From NCBI GenBank assembly GCA_002411105.1, contig DHQX01000038.1:1-9413 (forward strand): a stretch of 9,413 nucleotides of DNA. The letters are read 5' to 3'. Positions 1 to 5,453 of this stretch are shown here, in pieces. Within the stretch, counting starts at the first letter, position 1, and each line of letters opens with the position of its first letter. Both the position numbers and the translations under genes were made by a program. The stretch comes from Christensenella sp. UBA5327 (lineage in GTDB: Bacteria > Bacillota > Clostridia > Christensenellales > Aristaeellaceae). Under the pieces are notes generated by a model that worked only from the letters and a program-made list of their open reading frames with translations, had not been told where the DNA came from and did not search any database.

Positions 1-2
1 CA

Positions 3-119
3 AGGATCGGGGGGCAGGTCACATTTGCTTTGTTCATTACTATGTTACTTCCCTTCATAAAAGCACTGAGCTCCTACATCAAGAATACTTCTTATAATAA
101 TAGCAGAATGGATCGATAA
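3..119 (+). CDS. C-terminal end of a possible membrane protein (cut by window start)
   Basis: An open frame enters from the left edge and ends in TAA at 117-119. The 38 visible residues contain one hydrophobic stretch (GGQVTFALFITMLLPFIKAL) followed by a polar, basic tail ending NNSRMDR. That is what the last transmembrane helix and cytoplasmic tail of a multi-pass membrane protein looks like. The family cannot be named from so short a piece. It would converge on the VanZ-like gene. The call rests on hydrophobicity and an uninterrupted frame only, so it could be a chance frame. Confidence 0.35.
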   Translation, partial: RIGGQVTFALFITMLLPFIKALSSYIKNTSYNNSRMDR

Positions 120-324
120 TCAAACCGTTAGAATCAAGAATGCCAATATCCATCACGATGATGGTTTTGTGGTATTGAACATCTTTCAGAAACCGTCAGC
201 ATTTGGGAGCGAAAGAACGATACAAGGGCAACGCAAGTCATCTGAAGAGCCTATGGAGGCAGAGGGGGCGGATTTGTTGGCATAAGGGGGTATCAAACAG
301 CTTGTAATCCCAGCAGCCGATTTC
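120..324. other. Gene-poor AT-rich stretch, possible transposase remnant
   Basis: No convincing gene lies here. A + strand frame is open from 70 to about 285 but has no usable start or ribosome binding site. On the - strand a short frame (195 down to 79) reads KTIIVMDIGILDSNG, which loosely recalls the central I-V-x-D-x-G-I segment of DDE transposases of the IS1634/IS4 type. It is bounded by stops and could be a decayed insertion-sequence fragment or chance. I see no clear terminator for the VanZ-like gene. Confidence 0.3.
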
Positions 325-852
325 TCAATCCACAATTCTTCTCCCTAACTCCAATGCTTCCGGCCAAATATCCCTTGCAACCACAAAAGTCAGCAACAGG
401 GCTGTAGCAATTGTGGCAAAAATAATGATGATTCTATTTGCATTCCCGCCAAATGCTTTACGCAATACATGGTACGAGACAAGACCGGCAAAACCGCCAA
501 GCGTGTTGCTGATAAGATCTGTGATGTCGGCAGTGCCCAACGCCAGAATATACTGAGAGATTTCCAGGAACAAACTGCACAACAAAACAATAAGCAGCGG
601 TTTGAGCCAGGCATACGGATCATTACTTCTCATGCGGAGCATCCCAAGGTATAATCCAAGCGGAACAAATGCAAGGAAGTTGAGCAGTGTCTCGCGGGCA
701 TTGAAGGCAGGCAAAAAATTGATGCTGCGGAACTCAGACAAAAAAAGCACTTGCAGCGTATGAACGCTGCCTTTTAGCAGAATCATCCAGATCAGTATCA
801 GGCTATACACTGCCAGCAGAATGGCAACGATTGTTTTTTTCTTTCGGTTCAA
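325..852 (-). CDS. VanZ-like family integral membrane protein
   Basis: The product is a 175-residue multi-pass membrane protein of the VanZ-like family. It has the family signature: an N-F-L-A-F-V-P-L-G-L-Y-L segment in the second helix, a glutamate in LEISQYI in the third, then D-I-T-D-L-I-S-N-T-L-G-G-F-A-G. About five hydrophobic helices are visible, the first directly after a basic start (NRKKK). VanZ itself gives low-level teicoplanin resistance. Most chromosomal relatives have no known role and are thought to act at the cell envelope, so no resistance is claimed. I take TTG at 850-852 as the start because GGAGGAG lies 5 bases upstream of it (858-864). The upstream in-frame TTG at 934-936 is the -35 box of the gene's own promoter. 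The gene is more AT-rich than the genes to its right. Confidence 0.85.
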   Translation of the reverse strand: MNRKKKTIVAILLAVYSLILIWMILLKGSVHTLQVLFLSEFRSINFLPAFNARETLLNFLAFVPLGLYLGMLRMRSNDPYAWLKPLLIVLLCSLFLEISQYILALGTADITDLISNTLGGFAGLVSYHVLRKAFGGNANRIIIIFATIATALLLTFVVARDIWPEALELGRRIVD

Positions 853-857
853 CACGG

Positions 858-864
858 CTCCTCC
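858..864 (-). promoter_or_regulatory. Shine-Dalgarno site that sets the VanZ-like start
   Basis: GGAGGAG on the - strand is followed by CC, then GTG and TTG codons in frame. The spacing from GGAGG is 4 bases to the GTG (853-855) and 7 to the TTG (850-852), so the TTG is favoured. Confidence 0.7.
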
Positions 865-907
865 GGCTACGTTTATCCTTCTTGATTCTATGAGTTGACC
901 TTCCGGA

Positions 908-936
908 ATGATAACACCTAACTGAAAAGGGTTCAA
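908..936 (-). promoter_or_regulatory. Sigma-A-type promoter of the VanZ-like gene
   Basis: On the - strand TTGAAC (936-931), a 17-base spacer and TATCAT (913-908) form a good promoter. A TGT just before the -10 box gives an extended -10. The transcript would start near 901, leaving a leader of about 50 bases before the TTG start. Confidence 0.65.
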
Positions 937-1174
937 GTTCCCGGCTTAGCCCCAGGCAATCGCTAAAGCCGAGGAAATGTAACAAACTACACTTTCGCAC
1001 GGCACCTCGATACTTCCGCACGCGGAAGGGGAGGGGGTTGCATTTTTTCTGGGCGTTTTGTAGCGAAAATTTTGAAACTAAAAATCTGACTGCTCAGTCG
1101 CCGTCAAGTCCGAGTTCTACCAACCTTGGCAAACTCAAAAAGCCAAGCAATACCAATACTTTTCGCACCCTAAA
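937..1174. other. Hairpin-rich non-coding stretch between VanZ-like gene and tRNA-Ser
   Basis: No gene is supported here. Three inverted repeats follow one another: CGGCTTAGC (942-950) with GCTAAAGCCG (962-971, one bulged A); CGAGG (970-974) with CCTCG (1005-1009); and a perfect CTTCCGC (1013-1019) with GCGGAAG (1022-1028) around a 2-base loop. A further small inverted repeat (GACTG/CAGTC) lies near 1087-1098. None is followed by a proper U-tract. The stretch could be a dispersed repeat, an untranslated structured RNA or a decayed region. Confidence 0.4.
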
Positions 1175-1211
1175 CAATTTGACCCGCCTCTTGATGAGAC
1201 GGGCCAAATTG
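1175..1211 (-). terminator. Terminator of tRNA-Ser
   Basis: Two 16-base arms (1175-1190 and 1196-1211) surround a 5-base loop. Read as - strand RNA, all 16 pairs form, two of them G-U. Read as + strand RNA, the same two positions are A-C or C-A mismatches, so the structure belongs to the - strand. It starts 22 bases past the tRNA 3' end. The stem ends in AAATTG followed by TTT, so the U-tract is short but the hairpin is strong. Confidence 0.75.
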
Positions 1212-1232
1212 TATCAACTGATGTTGATGATG

Positions 1233-1321
1233 TGGCGGAGAGGGTGGGATTCGAACCCACGTGGGCTTGCGCCCCAACTGATTTCGAGTCAGCCCCGTTA
1301 TGACCACTTCGATACCCCTCC
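1233..1321 (-). tRNA. tRNA-Ser, anticodon CGA
   Basis: This is a complete 89-base class II tRNA. The acceptor stem pairs GGAGGGG with CCTCTCC (one G-U), followed by discriminator G and an encoded CCA. The anticodon stem-loop is GCTGA-CTCGAAA-TCAGT, with anticodon CGA at 1284-1286 reading UCG serine codons. A long variable arm, as expected for tRNA-Ser, precedes a perfect T arm GTGGG-TTCGAAT-CCCAC. It forms a single-gene transcription unit with its own promoter (1348-1376) and terminator (1175-1211). Confidence 0.97.
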
Positions 1322-1347
1322 GTGCGCGCAGAATGTGCGCAAGCGTT

Positions 1348-1376
1348 ATTTTAACGGAAAGAAGGGAATCTGTAAA
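1348..1376 (-). promoter_or_regulatory. Promoter of tRNA-Ser
   Basis: On the - strand TTTACA (1376-1371), a 17-base spacer and TAAAAT (1353-1348) give a near-consensus sigma-A promoter. Transcription would begin near 1341, about 20 bases before the mature 5' end at 1321. That suits a short leader removed by RNase P. Confidence 0.75.
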
Positions 1377-1397
1377 GGCGAGCGGGGCAGACAGAGC

Positions 1398-1424
1398 AAA
1401 AACCCTGGGCTTGCCAGGGCTTTT
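1398..1424 (-). terminator. Intrinsic terminator of the secreted-protein operon
   Basis: On the - strand CCCTGG, a 5-base loop and CCAGGG are followed at once by TTTTT. This is a textbook intrinsic terminator, 17 bases past the stop codon of the LEA-like gene. The other flank is T-rich on the + strand, so it could work both ways, but no + strand gene needs it. It also insulates the tRNA-Ser promoter from upstream transcription. Confidence 0.85.
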
Positions 1425-1440
1425 GCTTTTGACGCTAAGC

Positions 1441-2109
1441 TTACGGGATTATATAGTTGATGGGGTTGATCATGGTCATGGTATCTTTGATGCCCCTCCA
1501 AATATTATCCAGCATGCCTTGCTCTTCCAGATCCTGTCCACTGATGGCCGAGAAGCCATTGTCAAGCGCCACATCGGTCTCTTCCCAAATGGCATTTCCC
1601 GCTTTTTTGGCGAATTCCTTTGTTTTGCGCCAGGTGTCACGGATGAAGCCCTGCTCCTCGTCTTCCTCATAAATCGCGTTGGCAACGGTCTTGGTGGTCT
1701 CCTTGACGGTCTCCCAGGCGGATTTTGTGCCTTCCACCGCCAGGTTATAGGTGTCAGTAGCAAAGTCCTTGGTCTTTTCATAGCTGTCAGTCGCGACGTC
1801 CTTGGCCTTGTTATAGGTGTCCACGGCGAAGTCCCTGGTCTTATTGGCAGCGTCTTTCGTGATCTTTTTAATCTTGTTCCAGGCGTTTCTGAGCAGGCCC
1901 TGCTCTTCATCCTGTGAATCGTAATCTTCAAAGACGCCATCCATCACAGCGCCAAGCACATTCTGGGCATTCTCATACCAGGACAGGTCGACGGAGCGGA
2001 ATCCCTGTTCTTCTATGTCGCTCTGGGCCAGGGCGCTGGCCGTGGTCATCATCAGGGCGACTGCCATCACAAACGCCGCCAGGCGCATGGTCAATCTCTT
2101 GTTTTTCAT
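1441..2109 (-). CDS. Secreted LEA-like repeat protein with four EEQG boxes (uncharacterised)
   Basis: A 222-residue protein with a Sec signal peptide: basic KNKR, a hydrophobic core to about residue 24, and likely cleavage ALA|QS after residue 28. There is no lipobox, sortase motif or C-terminal anchor. Residues 79-144 are six gapless 11-residue units, for example KTRDFAVDTYN, KAKDVATDSYE, KTKDFATDTYN. A seventh lies at 162-172. This period, with alternating K/D/E and small or hydrophobic residues, is that of LEA group 3 proteins and similar amphipathic helices. The sequence EEQG occurs at 33-36, 68-71, 151-154 and 195-198, each followed by a hydrophobic stretch, the last three containing tryptophan. 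The start is ATG with AGGAG 7 bases upstream. It lies 51 bases behind the 474-aa secreted gene with no terminator between, so co-transcription is likely. I do not recognise a named family. A desiccation or envelope-stabilising role would be a guess from the repeats. Confidence 0.8.
   Translation of the reverse strand: MKNKRLTMRLAAFVMAVALMMTTASALAQSDIEEQGFRSVDLSWYENAQNVLGAVMDGVFEDYDSQDEEQGLLRNAWNKIKKITKDAANKTRDFAVDTYNKAKDVATDSYEKTKDFATDTYNLAVEGTKSAWETVKETTKTVANAIYEEDEEQGFIRDTWRKTKEFAKKAGNAIWEETDVALDNGFSAISGQDLEEQGMLDNIWRGIKDTMTMINPINYIIP
1678..1875 (-). repeat. Six coding 33-bp units (11-residue repeats)
   Basis: The DNA for residues 79-144 of the LEA-like protein is six consecutive 33-bp units. 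The three at 1744-1842 are clearly alike at DNA level (each contains a form of AAGGAC or GGGAC followed by a GACACCTATAAC-like segment on the - strand). The outer ones are alike only as protein. This suggests growth by internal duplication, with the central copies most recent. Confidence 0.7.
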
Positions 2110-2160
2110 GGTTTTTCTCCTTTTAATCTTTCTATTATTCGTAGGTCTTGGCCGTTTGGG

Positions 2161-3585
2161 CTATTCGAGCACGATGCCAAGCAGCTGGGTCATCTCCTCG
2201 GGCAGCGCTGTGAACAAATCGGGCAAGCCCTTTTCCACCAGGGTTTGGGCGATGAGGTTGCCTTCTTCATCAGACACCGAGTCGCCCACATCGATGGTGA
2301 CCAAGCCCGCGGTCTCAGGCAGCGCCGGGGCTTGGGCCACTTCCTGGGATGCGTAGCGCAGGGTGGCCAGAGGTTTGTTGCCAAAGGCTGAGAGGCTGAT
2401 GGTGCCCTGGGCGCCGTAATCGCCTGTGAGGGCGAGGAGGTTGGTGGTGGTCAGCGTGAACTGCCCCATGGATGAATCAAGCGTTGCCGTGGTCTCCCGG
2501 TATTCATCGTTCTGGGCTTCGTCTTTGGATGTGTAGCTGGTCAGGGAGAGGGTGGTCTCATGCTCCGGGGAGCTTTCGGGATGGTCGATTGTGATGGTGA
2601 ACCTGGTGATATCAAAGGTCTGGTTTTCGTTGCCTTCGTGATAGTAGTTGAGCAACACATTGGGCTGTGACGCATCCTGGCTGAGGAACTCCGTGTGGGT
2701 GTACAGCGCCAGGCCATCAGCGCGGGTGTAGCTGGCGTGGTTGGCGATAACGCGGTTTTCCTGGGCCTGACCTTCCTGGATGGCCTTGTCAAGCTGGGAG
2801 ATCAGATCTGCGGAGCTGCTGAAAGCCTGCTGCTCTGCGGGGTTCTCCTCGTGCTGGGCCTTGAGGGAGAGGTCCAGCATCTGCTGGCTTTGCGTATCCT
2901 GTTTGAACACCTCAAGGAGGCTTGCCATCAACCCCAGGGCGGTTTTGGCATCCAGGTCAAAGGTCTCGCGCTTGTTAAACCTGCCATACCCGATGATAAA
3001 GTAGTTGCCCTCATCCGGGGTTTCCGGGGTCTGGTCGGGCAATTGGGCCAGGAACTGGGTGACAGCCTCAGCGTAAGGCGCAACCCGCTCAGCGCTTATG
3101 GACAGCGGATCATCCGCTTGCTGCTGCTTGACGGCTGAGAGCAGCATCTCCTGAGGCAGGCTCAACCTGACCCCCGGGAGCAGGCTTGAGGTGATGCTGG
3201 CCAACTGGGTGTCCGCATCCAGAATCACATCAAAGGTCAGAATCTGCTCGTCTTCGCTTTTCAGCAGAATGCGGCTTTGATGGTCGCCCTGGATGATGGT
3301 GGCGCGCAGCTTGTTGATGCCGGCCACGATGTCCCTGATTTCCTGCATGCCCTCGGCATCCTGCGTGCCCGGGGTGAGGATGTGCTCCTCAAGCAGCCGG
3401 ATCAGGGTGTCTGCGTTGAGGTCGATTTCCACCTCGGTTTTCAGCAGGTTGCCCCGCTGGGAGATGGCGGGGATCATCCCGGGCAGGGTGGCTTGGGCCA
3501 GGGCGGTAAGCCCCAGGGTCATCATGAGGGTCAGCGCCAGCAGGAAGGCTGCCAGCCGCGTGTGTCTTGTGAGCATCCGGTTCAT
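2161..3585 (-). CDS. Secreted protein of unknown function (474 aa)
   Basis: The product begins with a Sec signal peptide: NRMLTRHTR, a hydrophobic core LAAFLLALTLMMTLGL, and likely cleavage ALA|QA after residue 30. I see no later membrane helix, lipobox or LPxTG anchor, so it should be released or loosely held outside the cell. Residues ~50-300 mix helical, acidic and glutamine-rich stretches. Residues ~300-440 are rich in alternating T/S/L/V patterns such as FTITIDHPE and TTTLSL-type strands, suggesting a beta-rich C-terminal domain. No family is recognised. The signal core RLAAF....LMMT is nearly the same as in the downstream LEA-like protein. The start is ATG at 3583-3585 with AGGAGG 9 bases upstream (3595-3600); a second in-frame ATG at codon 4 is less well placed. 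It is the first gene of the pair and follows a hairpin-rich leader. No clear promoter was found. Confidence 0.8.
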   Translation of the reverse strand: MNRMLTRHTRLAAFLLALTLMMTLGLTALAQATLPGMIPAISQRGNLLKTEVEIDLNADTLIRLLEEHILTPGTQDAEGMQEIRDIVAGINKLRATIIQGDHQSRILLKSEDEQILTFDVILDADTQLASITSSLLPGVRLSLPQEMLLSAVKQQQADDPLSISAERVAPYAEAVTQFLAQLPDQTPETPDEGNYFIIGYGRFNKRETFDLDAKTALGLMASLLEVFKQDTQSQQMLDLSLKAQHEENPAEQQAFSSSADLISQLDKAIQEGQAQENRVIANHASYTRADGLALYTHTEFLSQDASQPNVLLNYYHEGNENQTFDITRFTITIDHPESSPEHETTLSLTSYTSKDEAQNDEYRETTATLDSSMGQFTLTTTNLLALTGDYGAQGTISLSAFGNKPLATLRYASQEVAQAPALPETAGLVTIDVGDSVSDEEGNLIAQTLVEKGLPDLFTALPEEMTQLLGIVLE

Positions 3586-3618
3586 CTGTGTTTTCCTCCT
3601 GAAAGTTTTTCTTGCTCA

Positions 3619-3740
3619 TGGCATCGCTGCCAGATGGGAAAAGTCTACCCCTGGAAATCGCTCCAACACAGGAAAAACCCGGCTTGGGGTTTCTTGTTTT
3701 GGCGGGTTTTGCCCGCTTTGGGACATGGTTTGGAAACCAT
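3619..3740 (-). promoter_or_regulatory. Hairpin-rich leader upstream of the secreted-protein pair
   Basis: Four inverted repeats lie between the regulator's terminator and the 474-aa gene. In - strand order: ATGGTTT/AAACCAT with a 2-base spacer (3740-3725), GCGGG/CCCGC (3716-3702), AAACCC/GGGTTT followed by TT (3692-3673), and TGGCA-GCGA-TGCCA, a GNRA-loop hairpin (3632-3619). The third resembles a weak terminator. The arrangement would fit an untranslated leader with attenuation, or operators for the adjacent regulator. It matches no riboswitch class I know, and no confident -35/-10 pair was seen. Confidence 0.4.
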
Positions 3741-3754
3741 GAAGCCGCGCAAAG

Positions 3755-3784
3755 AAAAAGCCCCCCCTTGTCACAAGGAGGGGC
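3755..3784 (-). terminator. Terminator of the XRE-type regulator gene
   Basis: An 11-bp stem (3774-3784 with 3760-3770) around a 3-base loop is followed on the - strand by TTTTT (3759-3755). One pair is U-G as - strand RNA but would be a C-A mismatch on the + strand, which supports the - direction. It lies 17 bases after the regulator's stop codon and separates it from the secreted pair. Confidence 0.85.
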
Positions 3785-3801
3785 GCTGGGTGAGGGACCT
3801 G

Positions 3802-5247
3802 TTACACGGAATCCACCGGCGGGGCCCAGAGGCTGGCCGGGTAGCTGCCCAGGCTGCCGCTGAGGGAAGGGAGCGCCTTGATGTAGGAGGACCACAGCCT
3901 GCGCTCCAGTGGCAGGGTTTCGTTTTTCACCATGTGGTTGAGGGCATCAAACAGCTGCCCGCAAAGCGCCCTGGGCAGCAGCATAAATTGCTCCGCCCCG
4001 CCCGCCTCATCGGGCTGATAGATCAAAAGCCCCTCTTCCAGCGCCAGCATGAAGCACTCCGGAAACTCGTGCTGGCTCAAATGGATGCGCACGGCGGCGG
4101 GGTTGTCCATCAGTTGCTCAAAGCTGGCCATGTAGTTTACCTGATCTGCCTTCTCAAACGCCAGCCAGCCTATCAGCGGCATCAGCGTCCCGCTTTGGGA
4201 GGAGAAGTGGTCAACCGCCGCGATGCTGATGAGCATGGGGACGGGCCTGCGCATGAGGATTCCCGCCGCTTGGGCCAGGAAGGCCTTTAGCTCCCCAGGC
4301 GCCTGGGCACTGTCCAGGTGATGGGGTTTGGCCAGGAAGCCAAAGTTGCCAAAGGAGTAGATGCCCTGACACAGGGAGAGCATCTCCAGCAGGCTATCGG
4401 CATCCTGCTGAATCATGCTCAGGGCCTCGTCCCGGTTGTGGCTCAGCGGGGTGTTGATCAGATGCCGGTTGAGCAGCCCGAACTCCATCAAAAAGCGGGT
4501 ATCCTCCATCCGCACCCCGATGGGGGAGGAGGGCACCAAGCCGTTGAGCAGCACCACAAAGGCGCCTTCCAGAAAGCAGAAGCTCTGGGTGCCCAGGTCG
4601 GCCTGGGTGGTCCAGGCGTCAAAGGAAACGGTTTTTCGGGCGGTCTCCATGTGGGAGAGCCACAGCCGCAAATCCTCCCAGTTGAGCTGATATTGCTTTG
4701 ATTTTTCATCCAGCAGCACATGCACATGCACCTTGCCCGCGCCCGCTGTGGGGAAGGGCAGGGGGGAGTTCCGGATAAAGGCCAGGAAAAAGCCCAGCGT
4801 GAAATAAATGTGCAGGTCATCCTCCCGCGCCCGGATGGCAAAGGAGAGGGAGATGAGCAGATGGTGATAGATCTCCTCCCAGCCAGACAGCACCATGTTG
4901 AGGGTGTTGAGGCCCTCGGTCCATTCCTGGCTTGCGATTTTGCTCTCCCGGTAGGAGAGGCTGAGCGCATGGCGGAGAAACACCGTCAGCTCTGCCCGGC
5001 TTTTGGGCAGGTGCATCAGGGGGAAGATGCTGCGCAGCTGCGCCGTCAGGCCTTGAGCCCAGATCTTTTCTGAAAACAGCAAGGCACTCCGGCCCATCAG
5101 CCCCCGGATGTTGCGCGCCGAAGGCAGGCGGGAGCCGCCCACATATTTGCTTAATTCGCTGGTTGAAAATGAAAGGGCGCTAGCCAGATCAGCCTGGTTG
5201 ACCCCGGAAACCCCAATCAACTCCCGCAATAGCGTGCCAAACTGCAT
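3802..5247 (-). CDS. XRE-type helix-turn-helix regulator with large uncharacterised C-terminal part
   Basis: The 481-residue product has an N-terminal Cro/CI-type helix-turn-helix at about residues 3-45. VNQADLASALSFSTSELSKY fits helices 2 and 3, followed by GGSRLPSARN. The remaining ~430 residues are not a family I recognise. They are mostly helical, rich in leucine and aromatic residues, with no clear transmembrane helix, so this looks like a cytoplasmic DNA-binding protein with a large sensing or partner domain. Such size is unusual for XRE regulators, which are mostly under 300 aa. I chose ATG at 5245-5247 because GAGGGG lies just upstream; an in-frame GTG at 5257-5259 has no such site. 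A terminator follows the gene. It is divergent from the sugar-kinase-like gene and lies upstream of the secreted pair, so either could be a target; that is inference. Confidence 0.8.
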   Translation of the reverse strand: MQFGTLLRELIGVSGVNQADLASALSFSTSELSKYVGGSRLPSARNIRGLMGRSALLFSEKIWAQGLTAQLRSIFPLMHLPKSRAELTVFLRHALSLSYRESKIASQEWTEGLNTLNMVLSGWEEIYHHLLISLSFAIRAREDDLHIYFTLGFFLAFIRNSPLPFPTAGAGKVHVHVLLDEKSKQYQLNWEDLRLWLSHMETARKTVSFDAWTTQADLGTQSFCFLEGAFVVLLNGLVPSSPIGVRMEDTRFLMEFGLLNRHLINTPLSHNRDEALSMIQQDADSLLEMLSLCQGIYSFGNFGFLAKPHHLDSAQAPGELKAFLAQAAGILMRRPVPMLISIAAVDHFSSQSGTLMPLIGWLAFEKADQVNYMASFEQLMDNPAAVRIHLSQHEFPECFMLALEEGLLIYQPDEAGGAEQFMLLPRALCGQLFDALNHMVKNETLPLERRLWSSYIKALPSLSGSLGSYPASLWAPPVDSV

Positions 5248-5320
5248 GCTGCCCCTCACCCCGCTGCCGCCGGGGCACCCGCCACCAGCCCCCGGAAGAA
5301 ATCCTTGTCAATACATGGGA

Positions 5321-5349
5321 ATTATACCCTGAAGCCAGCAGGGTTACAC
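5321..5349 (-). promoter_or_regulatory. Promoter of the XRE-type regulator gene
   Basis: On the - strand a perfect TATAAT (5326-5321) lies 17 bases after GTGTAA (5349-5344), a weak -35. Transcription would begin near 5314, giving a leader of about 67 bases. The spacer holds the inverted repeat CCCTG-N7-CAGGG. The weak -35 and the repeat fit a regulated or self-regulated promoter. Confidence 0.55.
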
Positions 5350-5385
5350 ATTTTTGAGACGCTTTGCGCCCTTCAGGGAAGGCGC
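5327..5385. promoter_or_regulatory. Candidate operators in the regulator/kinase divergent region
   Basis: CCCTG (5327-5331) and CAGGG (5339-5343) form an inverted repeat inside the regulator's promoter spacer. A second site, GCGCC (5366-5370) with GGCGC (5381-5385), contains CCCTTCAGGG and ends 4 bases before the -35 of the kinase promoter. The shared CCCT..CAGGG core at both promoters makes this a plausible binding site for the XRE-type regulator. No experiment or alignment supports it here. Confidence 0.35.
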
Positions 5386-5389
5386 CTGA

Positions 5390-5418
5390 TTGACAGCCCG
5401 CAAAAGCCTCAGTAGAAT
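5390..5418 (+). promoter_or_regulatory. Promoter of the sugar-kinase-like gene
   Basis: TTGACA (5390-5395), a 17-base spacer and TAGAAT (5413-5418) form a near-perfect sigma-A promoter. The start would be near 5425, giving a leader of about 29 bases before the ATG at 5454, too short for a riboswitch. Confidence 0.85.
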
Positions 5419-5453
5419 ACCCCTGACAGAAGTGAGTTGGATTGGAGCAAAGC

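Noticed and set aside
303..315. 13-base match to the human Alu consensus (TGTAATCCCAGCA)
   Set aside because: The flanking bases do not match Alu, the length is within chance, and the neighbouring genes are bacterial.
853..936. Longer VanZ-like start at TTG 934-936
   Set aside because: That TTG is part of the -35 box of a good promoter and has no ribosome binding site. The TTG at 850-852 has GGAGGAG at the right distance.
1094..1168. Small - strand frame of 24 codons from GTG after the tRNA-Ser terminator, ending VELGLDGD
   Set aside because: There is no Shine-Dalgarno site or promoter, and it starts right behind a strong terminator. It may just belong to a non-coding repeat.
1744..1842. 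33-bp tandem repeat considered as a CRISPR-like array
   Set aside because: The units are directly joined without spacers and stay in frame as 11-residue protein repeats.
1038..1917. Two + strand frames (1038-1460 and 1300-1917)
   Set aside because: One crosses the tRNA-Ser gene and its terminator; the other is antisense to the LEA-like gene.
3442..3495. LP-containing segment near the mature N-terminus of the 474-aa protein considered as a sortase or lipobox signal
   Set aside because: It is TLPGM at the N-terminus, with no cysteine at the cleavage site and no C-terminal membrane segment.
3277..4290. Long + strand frame (337 codons)
   Set aside because: It runs antisense across the ends of two real genes and through a terminator, has no recognisable domain and no supported start.
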